Shown here piece by piece: positions 50,226-59,965 of a stretch of 64,000 nucleotides of DNA (the stretch's first letter is position 1; each line of letters starts with the position of its first letter). This DNA comes from Streptomyces griseicoloratus (GTDB taxonomy: Bacteria; Actinomycetota; Actinomycetes; Streptomycetales; Streptomycetaceae): assembly GCF_014534645.1 (NCBI RefSeq), contig NZ_JACVQF010000218.1, forward strand, positions 1-64,000. The letters are read 5' to 3'. A program made the position numbers and the translations under genes. The notes under the pieces were generated by a model. It had not been told where the DNA came from, did not search any database, and was given only the letters and a program-made list of their open reading frames with translations.

Positions 50226-51368
50226 TCAGCGAGTGCCGACCGCCGCGCGCACGGCCCGCCGGGCCAGCTGGCAGTCGTCGTGCAGCCGCCGCAGCAGCAG
50301 CCGCTGTTCCTCGCCGGACGGTGCGGCACCCGGGTGGGCCGCACCCGGCGCCGCCGGGGCCGTGTCGTGCATCGAACGCTGCACCGCCGTCTCGTACGTG
50401 CGGATCTCCCGGGTCAGCACCAGCATCAGGTTCACCAGGAACGCGTCGCGCGCGGCCGGTCCCCCCGACTGGGCGATCTGGCTGATCTGCCGCCGGGCCG
50501 CCGGCGCGTCCCCGAGGACCGCCCACAGCGTCGCCAGGTCGTACCCCGGCAGGTACCAGCCCGCGTGCTCCCAGTCCACCAGCACCGGACCGGCCGGCGA
50601 CATGAGGATGTTGGACAGCAGCGCGTCACCGTGGCAGAACTGGCCCATGCCCTGGCGCCCGGCCGCCTGGGCGATGCCGTGCAGCAGTTTCTGCAGGTCT
50701 CCCAGGTCCCGGTCGGTGAGCAGCCCCAGCTCGTGGTACCGGGAGATCCGCGCCCCGTAGTCCAGAGGGGCGTCGAAGGTGCCCGCCGGCGGCCGCCAGG
50801 CGCCCAGCCGGCAGATGGCGCCGAGCGCCGCCCTGATGTCCGCCCGCGGCGGGGCCTCCAGCGGGTGCCGCTGCAGGGCGGCGGGCCGGCCGGGCATCCG
50901 CTCGATGACCAGTGTGCAGTTGTCCGGATCCGCCGCGATCAGCCTCGGCACCCGTACCGGAGGACGGTGCCGGACGAACGAGCGGTATGCCACTATTTCG
51001 TGCCGGATCCGCTCCGCCCACGCGGGGGAGTGGTCCAGTAAACACTTGGCGACCGCCGTGCTGCGCCCGGTCGTTCCGACCAGCAGCACGGACCGCCCGC
51101 TGCGGCGCAGCACCTGCACCGGGGCGAACTCCGGGCAGATCCGGTGCACGGAGGCGATCGCCGTGCGCAGCTGGGCGCCCTGAGCGCCGGACAAGTCGAT
51201 TCTCCCGCTGAGCGGTTGCGTGCCGGGGACCGCGCCGCGCCGCGCCCTGCCCGCCCCGAGCACGGGGGCCGCCGGACGCGCGGGGGCGAGGTAGGGGCCG
51301 CCGCCCGCCGCCGGGCGGGGGTGCAGCGACCGGGGCGGGGCGGACACGGAGGACGATGCTGCGTACAT
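50226..51368 (-). CDS. Aminoglycoside-phosphotransferase-fold protein (probably not resistance)
   Basis: 380 aa. Kinase-like fold with the Brenner motif [12 protein letters not shown] and [10 protein letters not shown]. The first ~90 residues are Pro/Ala-rich and low in motifs. APH-like proteins beside nsdA are seen in Streptomyces; substrate unknown. Start ATG 51368, weak RBS. Divergent from nsdA. Confidence 0.78.
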   Translation of the reverse strand: MYAASSSVSAPPRSLHPRPAAGGGPYLAPARPAAPVLGAGRARRGAVPGTQPLSGRIDLSGAQGAQLRTAIASVHRICPEFAPVQVLRRSGRSVLLVGTTGRSTAVAKCLLDHSPAWAERIRHEIVAYRSFVRHRPPVRVPRLIAADPDNCTLVIERMPGRPAALQRHPLEAPPRADIRAALGAICRLGAWRPPAGTFDAPLDYGARISRYHELGLLTDRDLGDLQKLLHGIAQAAGRQGMGQFCHGDALLSNILMSPAGPVLVDWEHAGWYLPGYDLATLWAVLGDAPAARRQISQIAQSGGPAARDAFLVNLMLVLTREIRTYETAVQRSMHDTAPAAPGAAHPGAAPSGEEQRLLLRRLHDDCQLARRAVRAAVGTR

Positions 51369-51651
51369 GGGCGAGACAGATCCCTTCGTGTGCCTGCTGT
51401 GCCTGCCTGACAGGCCACGTCCGTCGAAGGCCGTACCTGTCCGATGGAGCCGTTGCGCCCACCCGCCCGGCGGCCGGAGGGGCACCCTGGGGAGTGTCCC
51501 CGCGGCGACCGGGTCGGGGTGGCGCGTTCCTACCTGACACCCGTCGGCCCCTGGCACACCATCTGGCGCACCCTGGCGAACGGTGGCGAATAGTCGCCCG
51601 GCATCTCTCCCCGGGCTAGTGTCAAGTCAGCCGAGAACCTGGGGGCTTGAC

Positions 51652-53145
51652 GTGAGCGGACAACCCAACACCCGCCTGTCGGACCTGTTCGGCCTGGCCG
51701 GCTGGTCCAAGGGGGAGCTCGCGAGGCTGGTCAACCGGCAGGCGGCGGCCATGGGCCACCCCCAGCTGGCGACCGACACCTCGCGGGTGCGGCGGTGGAT
51801 CGACATGGGAGAGATCCCGCGCGATCCGGTGCCACGGGTGCTGGCGGTCCTGTTCACCGAGCGTCTCGGCCGTGTCGTGACCATCGAGGACCTCGGTCTG
51901 GTACGGCACGGGCGTGCGGGTAAACGGCAGGGCGGCGGGAGTTCCGAACATCCCGACGGAGTGCCGTGGGCGCCCGAACGGACCGCTGCGGTCCTCACCG
52001 AATTCACGGGAATGGACCTCATGCTCAACCGACGCGGCTTGGTGGGCGCGGGCGCCGCGCTCGCCGCGGGATCCGCACTCAGCAGCGCCATGCACGACTG
52101 GCTGCACACCGACCCTGCCCTGGCTGCCGACGCTCCCGACCTCGACCACCCCCTGCACGCCGACCCCGCCGGGTTCGACCGCTACGAGGCCGCCCCCATC
52201 GGGTCGCAGGAGATCGAGGAACTGGAGCGCTCGGTCGAGGTGTTCCGCGCCTGGGACGCCGCCCGTGGCGGCGGGCTCCAGCGCAAGGCCGTGGTGGGCC
52301 AGCTCAACGAGGTGGGCGGCATGCTCGCCTACCACCATCCACCCCACCTGCAGCGGCGCCTTTGGGGTGTCGCCGCCAATCTCGCCGTCCTCGCCGGCTG
52401 GATGTCGCACGACGTCGGCCTGGAGCCGACGGCACAGAAGTACTTCGTCATCGCCGCCCATGCCGCACGCGAGGGCGGTGACCGGCCCCGGGCCGGGGAG
52501 GCGCTCTCCCGGGCGGCCCGCCAGATGGTGCACCTGGGCCGGCCCGACGACGCGCTGGACCTGATGAAGCTCGCCACGTCCGGCTCGGGCGAGCGGCTGC
52601 TGCCGCGCACCCAGGCGATGTTCCACACCATCGAGGCGTGGGCGCAGGCGTCCATGGGCAAGGGCCAGGCGATGCGCCGCACGCTCGGCCGGGCCGAGGA
52701 CCTGTTCGTCTCCGACCGGAACGACACCGAACCGCCGGACTGGATGCAGACCTTCAAGGACGAGGATCTGTACGGCATGACGGCGCTCGCCTACCGCACC
52801 CTGGCGGAGTTCGACCCGGGTGCGGCGGTGCACGCCCAGTACTACGCCGAGAAGGCGCTGGAGCTGAGGGTCGACGGCCGAGAGCGGTCGAAGATCTTCG
52901 ACCATCTGTCCATGGCATCGGCCTGCTTCATCGCGGACGACCCGGAACAGGCCGACCGCTACGCCCGGTTGGCCCTGATGTCGATGGGCTCCAACTCGTC
53001 CCAGCGCACCTGGGACCGGCTGCGCCAGATGTACCGGCTCACCGCCGAGTACGCGAGCTACCCGAAGATCCAGGAACTGCGGGAGGAGATCAAGCTGGCG
53101 CTGCCGAAGGCGAAGGGGAGGAGCGGCAACAGCGCACAGGCCTAG
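51652..53145 (+). CDS. nsdA: NsdA-type negative regulator of differentiation
   Basis: 497 aa, matching S. coelicolor NsdA (about 500 aa) over its diagnostic opening GQPNTRLSDLFGLAGWSKGE and TSRVRRWIDMGEIPRDPVPR, which is an N-terminal DNA-binding/HTH-like region. A hydrophobic segment (RRGLVGAGAALAAGSALSS) follows, and the C-terminal half is helical and TPR-like. NsdA represses sporulation and antibiotic production. The GTG 51652 start matches the conserved N-terminus; the longer frame is not supported. Confidence 0.88.
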   Translation: MSGQPNTRLSDLFGLAGWSKGELARLVNRQAAAMGHPQLATDTSRVRRWIDMGEIPRDPVPRVLAVLFTERLGRVVTIEDLGLVRHGRAGKRQGGGSSEHPDGVPWAPERTAAVLTEFTGMDLMLNRRGLVGAGAALAAGSALSSAMHDWLHTDPALAADAPDLDHPLHADPAGFDRYEAAPIGSQEIEELERSVEVFRAWDAARGGGLQRKAVVGQLNEVGGMLAYHHPPHLQRRLWGVAANLAVLAGWMSHDVGLEPTAQKYFVIAAHAAREGGDRPRAGEALSRAARQMVHLGRPDDALDLMKLATSGSGERLLPRTQAMFHTIEAWAQASMGKGQAMRRTLGRAEDLFVSDRNDTEPPDWMQTFKDEDLYGMTALAYRTLAEFDPGAAVHAQYYAEKALELRVDGRERSKIFDHLSMASACFIADDPEQADRYARLALMSMGSNSSQRTWDRLRQMYRLTAEYASYPKIQELREEIKLALPKAKGRSGNSAQA

Positions 53146-53161
53146 CGGGCGGCGCCGTTTC

Positions 53162-54490
53162 CTAGGACGTCACCCGGGCGACCAGTACGCAGGCTTCGTG
53201 CTCGCGTCCGGTACCGCCGCTTCCGTCGAACTCCCGCGTCACCATGCCCACGCCGTCCTGCGCCGAGCGGGCCCCGGCCAGACGCGGGGCCAGGGCGAGG
53301 AGACGGTTCACCGCTGCCGCCCCGCCGTGCCCCGGCACCAGTGCGCCGGTGTACAGGAGCAGCAGATCGCCCGCCTGGAGGGTCTCTTCGGGCTGCCCGT
53401 CCAGCCTGCGCCCCGTTCCGTTGCGGAAGAGCAGCGGGGCGGGGTGTCCGGTGTGCGCCCACCGCAGGGTGCGGGTCGCGGTCCGGTAGGCGCAGCACAC
53501 GGCGGTGTGCAGGGGCGGCAGGGCGGCGGCGTCGAGCAAGGGGGCGAGCCGGCTCAGTAACTCCTCGGGCCGGGTCTCCGCCACGGCGGCCATGCCCCGC
53601 AGGGCGCCGATCAGCATCGCCGTGCCCGCCGCCTCGCCGGTGGCGGGGCCGGTGAACTCGCCGACGCCGAGCAGGGTGTCGCCGTCGCCGAGCGGGCAGG
53701 CGTCGTACCAGCCCGTGCCGGGCGCGGACACCGCGGAGGGCAGGTACCCGCCGGCGAGGTCCAGGCCCGGTCGTTCCTGTCGGGGGAACCGCGGGAGGCC
53801 GTGCCGCGGAGGGACCGCGGCCTCCCGTTTCCCGGTCCCCGCGTCCTGCGGGTGGCCCTGGAGCGAGTCACGGGTCTCGCTCACCACCCGCTGGCTGCGG
53901 CGCAGTTCGCTGACGTCGCGCAGCACCGCCCACATGGACACGGTGCTGCCGTCGGCGTCGAGCACGGGCTCGCCCATCATGTGGACGAGCCGTACGTCAC
54001 CGTCGGGGCGCACGATGCGGAACTCGCCGTCGATGGGCCGGGCGTCGACGAGACAGTCCGTGACCATCGCCGTGAGCTTCGGCCGGTCGGCGTCGAGGAC
54101 GAGGGACGGCAGCTCGTCGAGGGTGAGCGGGGGAGTGGCGGGGTCACGGCCGAGGATCTGGTACAGCTCCCCGGACCAGTCGGCCCCGTCGGTCAGCAGA
54201 TTCCATTCCGCGCAGCCGACCCGGCTGAGCAGCGAACCGGGCCGGGGCGCGGGCTCCGGCCCGTCCCGCAGCTGGGACAAGTGCTCGTCGAGGTCGTGGA
54301 GCTGACGCAGCGCCAGGTCGCACAGGGCACGCTGCCAGCGGCCCCGCGGGTTCGTCACATCGTCCCGGGTGTCCCGCCGCACGGCGTCCACGTCGCCCCT
54401 GAGCCGCCGGGCCTGCGATATCAGCGCCTCGACGGAGCCGCGCCCCGGCGGCTGGGCGGCTGGGCGGTCCGCGGAGAGATGGGACGGCAT
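53162..54490 (-). CDS. PAS-SpoIIE protein with degenerate phosphatase domain
   Basis: 442 aa. A PAS fold (about 90-205: GEFRIVRPDGDVRLVHMMGE) is followed by an SpoIIE/PP2C-like domain. Key metal residues look lost: GGDWYD reads TGWYDAC (first Asp to Gly), GDV-type reads GEFTGPA, and YTDGLVE reads YTGALVP. HTAVCCAYRTATRTLRWAHTGHPAP is kept. A regulatory pseudophosphatase is likely, perhaps titrating an anti-anti-sigma factor. It converges on nsdA. Start ATG 54490 with GGAG 7 nt away. Confidence 0.8.
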   Translation of the reverse strand: MPSHLSADRPAAQPPGRGSVEALISQARRLRGDVDAVRRDTRDDVTNPRGRWQRALCDLALRQLHDLDEHLSQLRDGPEPAPRPGSLLSRVGCAEWNLLTDGADWSGELYQILGRDPATPPLTLDELPSLVLDADRPKLTAMVTDCLVDARPIDGEFRIVRPDGDVRLVHMMGEPVLDADGSTVSMWAVLRDVSELRRSQRVVSETRDSLQGHPQDAGTGKREAAVPPRHGLPRFPRQERPGLDLAGGYLPSAVSAPGTGWYDACPLGDGDTLLGVGEFTGPATGEAAGTAMLIGALRGMAAVAETRPEELLSRLAPLLDAAALPPLHTAVCCAYRTATRTLRWAHTGHPAPLLFRNGTGRRLDGQPEETLQAGDLLLLYTGALVPGHGGAAAVNRLLALAPRLAGARSAQDGVGMVTREFDGSGGTGREHEACVLVARVTS

Positions 54491-54764
54491 GACGCACTCC
54501 GGTGTGCAGACGGTACTTGACCAAGGCGGAACCGAGGCTGACGGAAGGACCGTTACGACTGTTGCACAGCCCTCGACGCCCTGTAAGGGATTTGGCAAGA
54601 CACGATACGGTGGTGCTTCCGGCATATGCCAGCGTCTTCCCGGAGCGACTTCGGCGGACGAATGACGTACGTGCCACGGAGTCCAAGTCCCAGGAATTCT
54701 ACGGAACTTGGGGGAGTGCCCCGTGTCACGCCGTCGTCGTTCTGGTGTTCGCCGGACTCGTGTT

Positions 54765-55784
54765 CTACGACGGGTCGTACAGCGCCGGGCGCCCGGCCAG
54801 GTCGACGGCCGTCCGGACACCGGTCTCCAGCGCCCGCACCCCTGCCTCGGCGACCGCCGAGGCGGCATACCCGTCCCAGGCACTCGCACCGGTGACCCGT
54901 CCCCGCCGGGTGGCGTCGACCCACGCCTGCACCTCGCGGTCGTAGGCGTCCGCGAACCGGACGAGGTAGTCCTGCGGCACCTCCTCGCGGCTGCCGCCCG
55001 CCTCCGTCACGACCATCGTGTGCGCGTCGCCGATCCGGGCGCTGCCCGCCTCGCAGACCGCCTCGCAGCGCACCTCGTAGCCGAAGCCGCAGTTGACGAA
55101 GACCTCCACGTCGACCAGGGCGCCCCCCTCGGTCTCGAAGAGCACGAACTGCGGATCGAGCAGGCCCTCGGGCGCCCCCGCCGACGGGCGCGGCCGGAGC
55201 ACGGTCACCGCGGTCAGCTCCTGGCCGAGCAGCCAGCGGGCCGCGTCGATCTCGTGCGACACCGAGCTCTCGACCAGCATCGCGGAGGTGAAGCCGGGCG
55301 GCGAGGCCACGTTGCGATGGGTGCAGTGCAGCATGAGCGGACGCCCCAGCCGCCCGCCGTCCAGCAGCGACTTCAGCTGCCGGTACTCGGCGTCGTAGCG
55401 CCGCATGAACCCGATCTGCGCCAGCCTCCGGCCCAGCCGCGCCTCCGCCTCCACCACGCGCAGCGCGCCCGCGGAGCCGGGCACCATCGGCTTCTCGCAC
55501 AGCACCGGCAGCCCCCGCGCGAAGGCCGCGAGCAGCGCCTCCTCGTGCGCCTCGCCGGGCGAGGCGATCAGCACGGCCTCGACGCCGGGCGCGTCGAGCG
55601 CGGCCTCGGCCTCCGTGTGCGTGGCGACCCCGTCCATCCCGGCCACGGCGGCCTTCGCCCGCTCGGCGTCGGGGTCGGCCACGGCGGCCACCCTGGCGCC
55701 GCTCACCACGCGGTCGAGACGTCGTACGTGATCGGCCCCCATGTGTCCCGCACCGAGGACCGCCACACCCAGCAGCTCACTCAC
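54765..55784 (-). CDS. Gfo/Idh/MocA-family oxidoreductase (inositol-dehydrogenase-like)
   Basis: 339 aa. Rossmann [16 protein letters not shown]-linked [16 protein letters not shown], the catalytic-Lys motif CEKPM and the C-terminal alpha/beta domain with [12 protein letters not shown]. Closest by shape to myo-inositol 2-dehydrogenase, but the substrate cannot be fixed without neighbours; no iol genes are adjacent. Confidence 0.85.
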   Translation of the reverse strand: MSELLGVAVLGAGHMGADHVRRLDRVVSGARVAAVADPDAERAKAAVAGMDGVATHTEAEAALDAPGVEAVLIASPGEAHEEALLAAFARGLPVLCEKPMVPGSAGALRVVEAEARLGRRLAQIGFMRRYDAEYRQLKSLLDGGRLGRPLMLHCTHRNVASPPGFTSAMLVESSVSHEIDAARWLLGQELTAVTVLRPRPSAGAPEGLLDPQFVLFETEGGALVDVEVFVNCGFGYEVRCEAVCEAGSARIGDAHTMVVTEAGGSREEVPQDYLVRFADAYDREVQAWVDATRRGRVTGASAWDGYAASAVAEAGVRALETGVRTAVDLAGRPALYDPS

Positions 55785-55900
55785 GCTCCGCCGGCTCCTT
55801 CCCTGTTCGCCGCGCGCCCGCGAGGGGCGGGCACCTGCACGGCGAACAGGGTTTCATGGTCGTCAAGAGGGGCGGTACGGCGCGGTGGACGGCGGGTGCC

Positions 55901-56998
55901 TCAGTACCGCAGCACTCCCGCGATGCCGTTCGCGTCCCCCAGCGTGCCGTCCGGTACGAAGCGGACGTCGGCGCCCGTCTCCAGGCACTGCTCGACGATC
56001 TCGTCCACGATGTCCTCGCGGGCGTCGAGGTCGCCGCTCTCCGCCGGGATGAGATGGTCACCGGCGTCGCGCACCGTCACCCGGTAGTTCTCCTCGACCG
56101 CCAGCAGCCGTACACGGCCCGACCGGGCGCTCTGCCACAGCTCGTCGACCCCGGCCGCGTAGTCCTTGCGCCCGCGGGCCGCCTCCAGCTCCTTGGCCAC
56201 CGCGGCGGCGGAGCCGCGGGCCTCCTCGGCGAGCACCGGGTGCACCGCCTGCCACACGCCCTCGGCGGTGCCGCCGTGGGCGAGTCCGCCGCGCGGCACG
56301 AGGACCGCGTCCCTGGCGATGCCGCCGGCCTCGTCGAGCAGGGACAGGGCGGGCTGCGGGCCGGTGATGTACAGCGGCCGCGGGTGCGTCCGCAGCACCT
56401 TGGCCATGGCCGCGTCGGCGTCGCGCAGGAACCGGCGGGTGGTCTCGTCCCGGAAGGTGCTGGGCGTGTCCCCGATCCGTTCCTGGCGTTCGGGGTCGAA
56501 GTTCTCGGGGGGCCGGTCCATCGGGAAGCCGCCGGTGCGCTCCTCGACGACGCGGTCGACGCCGCCGTTCCACAGGGCCACGCGGTCGGCGGCGACCGAC
56601 AGCACCCAGAACGGCCGCTCGGCGGTCTGCGCGGCGACGAGGTTGCGGGTGAGGAACGTGTCCGAGAGCACCACGCGCTCCGGCACGGAACGGGCGAGGG
56701 TCCACACCTGGTGCTCGCCCGGAGCGGCGAAGATCGCCAATCCGTCCTCGGCGTGCGCCAGATCGACCTCGGTGAGGGCCCGGTCGAGTTCCCGGGAGAC
56801 CTCGATGCGCCGCTCCCGGGTGACCGAGGGATCGTCCTCCAGCTGTTTCTTGGCCTCGGCGACCGCGTTGCGCAGCCGTACCGGGTCCTGGGCGTTGTTC
56901 GGCTCGCGGCGGTGCGTCGGCGTCAGCACGGACACCGCCGGATACGGGCGGGGCCGCCGCAGCTCGGCGAGGGTGGCGGGACTGAGATCGTGCTCCAT
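55901..56998 (-). CDS. baeRF-domain protein, Balon-like ribosome hibernation candidate
   Basis: 365 aa. The baeRF (bacterial/archaeal eRF1-like) domain opens PYPAVSVLTPTHRREPNNAQ and has LAIFAAPGEHQVWTLARSVP and ETTRRFLRDADAAMAKVL. This family includes Balon (AOC03_06830 of Psychrobacter), which enters the ribosomal A site during dormancy. A catalytic GGQ is not present, so a peptide-release role is unlikely. Ribosome binding here is inference. ATG 56998. Confidence 0.82.
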   Translation of the reverse strand: MEHDLSPATLAELRRPRPYPAVSVLTPTHRREPNNAQDPVRLRNAVAEAKKQLEDDPSVTRERRIEVSRELDRALTEVDLAHAEDGLAIFAAPGEHQVWTLARSVPERVVLSDTFLTRNLVAAQTAERPFWVLSVAADRVALWNGGVDRVVEERTGGFPMDRPPENFDPERQERIGDTPSTFRDETTRRFLRDADAAMAKVLRTHPRPLYITGPQPALSLLDEAGGIARDAVLVPRGGLAHGGTAEGVWQAVHPVLAEEARGSAAAVAKELEAARGRKDYAAGVDELWQSARSGRVRLLAVEENYRVTVRDAGDHLIPAESGDLDAREDIVDEIVEQCLETGADVRFVPDGTLGDANGIAGVLRY

Positions 56999-57082
56999 GT
57001 CAGCACGATAGGGCGGATGCGCGTATCGGGCATTCGGAGCAAGTCGCCGGTTCGGCTGCCGGCCCGCCCGCGTGGTTCCGGA

Positions 57083-58672
57083 TCAGCCGCCGCTGCGGCC
57101 CGCGTCGTCCTCGGACCCGCAGGAGCTGCCGTCGGGCGGCAGGGAGCCGTACAGCAGGAAGTCGTCGACCTTGCGGTGCACGCACTTGGACGACGCGTAG
57201 CCGGTGTGGCCCTCGCCCTTGTTGTCGAGCACCACGGCCGACGGGCCGAGCCGCTCGGCCGTCTCCTCCGTCCAGCGGTACGGCGTCGCCGGGTCGCCGC
57301 GCGTGCCGACGAGCAGCATCCTGGCGGTGTCGAGGTCCTTCACGTCCTCGCGGATGTAGTCGGTGCCCTTCGGCCGGCCGTAGCACATCAGCACCTGGAC
57401 GAGCCGGTAGGGGCCGAATATCGCGGACGCCTCCTCGTACTGCCGGCGCAGCGGGCCCAGGGACCGGGTGACCTGCTCGGCGGAGGGGCGGTCGGGGTCG
57501 TCCGCGCAGTTGATCGCCATCAGCGCCGCCGGCAGGTTGTCGAGGGGGATGTCCTCCTCGTCACTGAGGTCGCCGTCGTCGTCCCGCCGGACGGGCAGGT
57601 TGACGCCGCCGGAGACGAAGCCCTCCAGACCGCTGGTGTCGCCGTGCTCGATCAGCTGCGCGAGGGCGCGCTCCAGCGTGGGCCACAGCTGCCTGCTGTA
57701 GAGCGCCTGCCCGACGGCTCCCACCAGGTCCTGCCCGGAGAACGGCTCACCGAAGGCGGACGGCACCGGGTCCGCGTCGAGCGACGCGACGAGCTGCTCG
57801 ACCTGGCGCCGGGAGCTGCGGGGGTCCTGCCCGAACGGGCAGGCGATGTCCTCGGCGCACCAGTCGAGGAAGTTCTCCAGCGCGTTCTGCTGCCCCCGCG
57901 CGCCGGCCAGTCCCTGCCTGGCCAGGGGTTCCGTCAGCGTGTCCACCCCGTCCAGCACCACGCGGCCCACCTTGTCGGGGAACTGGGCGGCGTACACCGC
58001 GCCCAGCCTCGTCCCGTACGAGAAGCCCAGGTAGTTGAGCTTGCCGTCGCCCAGTGCCCGGCGCATCACGTCCATGTCGCGCGCGGCGTCGACCGTGCCC
58101 ATGTGGCGCATGACGGGGCCGGAACGCTTCTCGCACTCCGCGGCCGCGTCGCGCAGCTGCCGGAGCACGTCGTGCGGATCCGCCATCTCCTCGTCCCCGT
58201 CGGTCGCCTCCACGATGTCCACGGTGGCCGGGCCGCAGGTGACGGGCGAGGACCGGCCCACGCCACGGGGATCGAAGGACACCACGTCGTAGCCGTTGGT
58301 CAGGTGCATGAAGTTCTTGCCGCTGGTGGCGAGTTCGCTGACGCCGGAAGCGCCGGGACCGCCGAAGTTCAGCAGCACCGAGCCCCGCGAGTCGCCGGTC
58401 GCCCGGTACCGGGCGAGCGCCAGGTCGAGCGTCTCCGCGTCGGGCCGGGAGTAGTCGAGAGGAACGGTGACCTTCCCGCACTGCAGGTCTTTGGACACGT
58501 CCATGCCCTCGCAGGCCGACCACTTGATCTTCTGGTTGTGGAACCGGGACAGATCGGGGCCGTCGTCGTCCGCGCCGGCGGTGGGCAGGCCCGCGGCCAG
58601 CAGGGTCAGACCGAGTGCCCCGGCGACCGCGCAGCGCCGGACCGTGGACCGGGTCGACGGCTTGGCCAGCAT
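57083..58672 (-). CDS. Secreted tripeptidyl aminopeptidase (alpha/beta hydrolase)
   Basis: 529 aa. Signal peptide (RRCAVAGALGLTLLAAGLP). NFGGPGASGV oxyanion segment, nucleophile GFSYGTRLGAVYA, C-terminal VLDNKGEGHTGY with the catalytic His; PVTCG and CPFG cysteines suggest disulfides. Family includes Streptomyces TAP, SlpD and SlpE, which remove N-terminal tripeptides from secreted proteins. AGGAGG before ATG 58672. Confidence 0.88.
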   Translation of the reverse strand: MLAKPSTRSTVRRCAVAGALGLTLLAAGLPTAGADDDGPDLSRFHNQKIKWSACEGMDVSKDLQCGKVTVPLDYSRPDAETLDLALARYRATGDSRGSVLLNFGGPGASGVSELATSGKNFMHLTNGYDVVSFDPRGVGRSSPVTCGPATVDIVEATDGDEEMADPHDVLRQLRDAAAECEKRSGPVMRHMGTVDAARDMDVMRRALGDGKLNYLGFSYGTRLGAVYAAQFPDKVGRVVLDGVDTLTEPLARQGLAGARGQQNALENFLDWCAEDIACPFGQDPRSSRRQVEQLVASLDADPVPSAFGEPFSGQDLVGAVGQALYSRQLWPTLERALAQLIEHGDTSGLEGFVSGGVNLPVRRDDDGDLSDEEDIPLDNLPAALMAINCADDPDRPSAEQVTRSLGPLRRQYEEASAIFGPYRLVQVLMCYGRPKGTDYIREDVKDLDTARMLLVGTRGDPATPYRWTEETAERLGPSAVVLDNKGEGHTGYASSKCVHRKVDDFLLYGSLPPDGSSCGSEDDAGRSGG

Positions 58673-58842
58673 CGATGCCTCCTGGGTGCCGCGTCGCGGA
58701 CCGTGGATCGGTGCCCTCGAACACACACCATAGGCGGCCCCCGGACGCGCCGCCTCCGGGCGGACCGCCCGCCGTGGGCCGCGCTCGGATCTGCCGCCAG
58801 TTCGACAACCCGGCCACTCGATGGAGTGAAAGACCGATAAGC

Positions 58843-58870
58843 CATAACTCGGATGGTGCGCCCGCGTTTT
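58843..58870 (+). promoter_or_regulatory. Sigma-BldN-like promoter of the chaplin gene
   Basis: CATAAC (58843-58848), 16 nt, CGTTTT (58865-58870). The BldN consensus is CGTAAC-N16/17-CGTTGA, and several chaplin genes are known BldN targets. It predicts a leader of about 44 nt, containing a GCGGGC/GCCCGC hairpin (58878-58893). Confidence 0.5.
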
Positions 58871-58920
58871 ACCCGGTGCGGGCGAGCGCCCGCGATCATT
58901 TCTGGAAGGCAGGGAACCTC

Positions 58921-59610
58921 ATGAGAAGGGTTACCCGAAACGGTGTGCTCGCCGTCGCCGCCTCCGGCGCGATGGCCGTGACCATGCCGGCGTACGCGGC
59001 CTTCGCGTCCGACGGAGCCGGCGCGGCCGGCTCCGCGGCCGGCTCGCCCGGGCTGATCTCCGGCAACACCGTCCAGGTCCCGGTGGACGTACCGGTGAAC
59101 GTGTGCGGGAACACCGTGAACGTGGTCGGGCTCCTCAATCCGGCGGCGGGCAACAGCTGCGCCAACACCGGGTCCGGCAGCACGGCGAGCGAGCAGGGCG
59201 GTACGTCCGGCGGCAGCTCCTCCGGCGGAGCGGTCGCCGAGGGCGCCGCGTCGGACTCGCCGGGCGTGCTCTCCGGCAACGGCGTCCAGCTGCCCGTCCA
59301 CGCCCCGGTGAACGTCAGCGGCAACACGGTGAACGTGGCCGGAATCGGCAACCCGGCCGTCGGCAACCAGTCCGTGAACGGCGGCGACGGCCCCGAGACC
59401 CCGGCCCGCCCCGAGGAACCGGAGCCGAGCGAGCCCACCGAGGAGCGTGCACAGCCCGCACCGGCCCCGCAGGCCGCTCCGCCGCGCGCCGAGGCGGCCC
59501 TCGCGCACACGGGAGCCGACCAGACCCTGCCCGCCCTCGCCGGCGGAGCTGCCCTGGTCATCGGCGGAGCCGTCCTCTACCGGCGCTTCCGGCCGCGGAC
59601 GGGCGACTGA
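58921..59610 (+). CDS. Long chaplin with LAHTG sortase signal
   Basis: 229-aa cell-surface hydrophobic protein. Signal peptide ~1-29. Chaplin domain 1 at 43-83 (GLISGNTVQVPVDVPVNVCG) has the Cys pair C62/C80. Domain 2 (113-154) has Ser/Gln at those positions, so it lacks the disulfide. A Pro/Glu linker leads to LAHTG (194-198), a membrane helix and RRFRPR, the signal for sortase anchoring. Resembles ChpA-C, which anchor aerial-hyphae amyloid fibrils to peptidoglycan. Start ATG 58921, AGGGAA upstream. Confidence 0.92.
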   Translation: MRRVTRNGVLAVAASGAMAVTMPAYAAFASDGAGAAGSAAGSPGLISGNTVQVPVDVPVNVCGNTVNVVGLLNPAAGNSCANTGSGSTASEQGGTSGGSSSGGAVAEGAASDSPGVLSGNGVQLPVHAPVNVSGNTVNVAGIGNPAVGNQSVNGGDGPETPARPEEPEPSEPTEERAQPAPAPQAAPPRAEAALAHTGADQTLPALAGGAALVIGGAVLYRRFRPRTGD

Positions 59611-59965
59611 CGCCGCCCCGGGCGCGCGGCGGCCCTCCGGCCCGGCGCCCGCCGCTACCCGTCCACCGGCCGTGCCCGCCCCGCACCGGCCCGCCCGCGT
59701 GTCCGGTCGCCCCGGTGGACCCCCTCGACGCCGCCGGAGGGTGCACGCACCGCGGGTACCGGCCCGGCATCCTCGTGCCGGACACCGAGCGGGCGACGAC
59801 GTCCCGGACCGGACGACGAGCGATCGCGCCGGGCCGGTCCGGGACGGCGGGAGACACGGCCCCGCCGGCCCGCCCTGCCCGACGGCGGCGGGCCGGACGT
59901 GCCGCCCGGCCGGTTCGGCGGACACGGGCCGTCTTCGCCGTCCGCCCGCCGGCGTACGGCCGCCG
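59611..59965. other. Non-coding stretch between chaplin and deaminase genes
   Basis: About 355 bp, 3' side of both neighbours. No gene, repeat or clear terminator was identified. Confidence 0.35.

Noticed and set aside
59611-59965. Rho-independent terminator after the chaplin gene
   Set aside because: GC-rich sequence gives many weak stems but none with a distinct T-run or stable hairpin.
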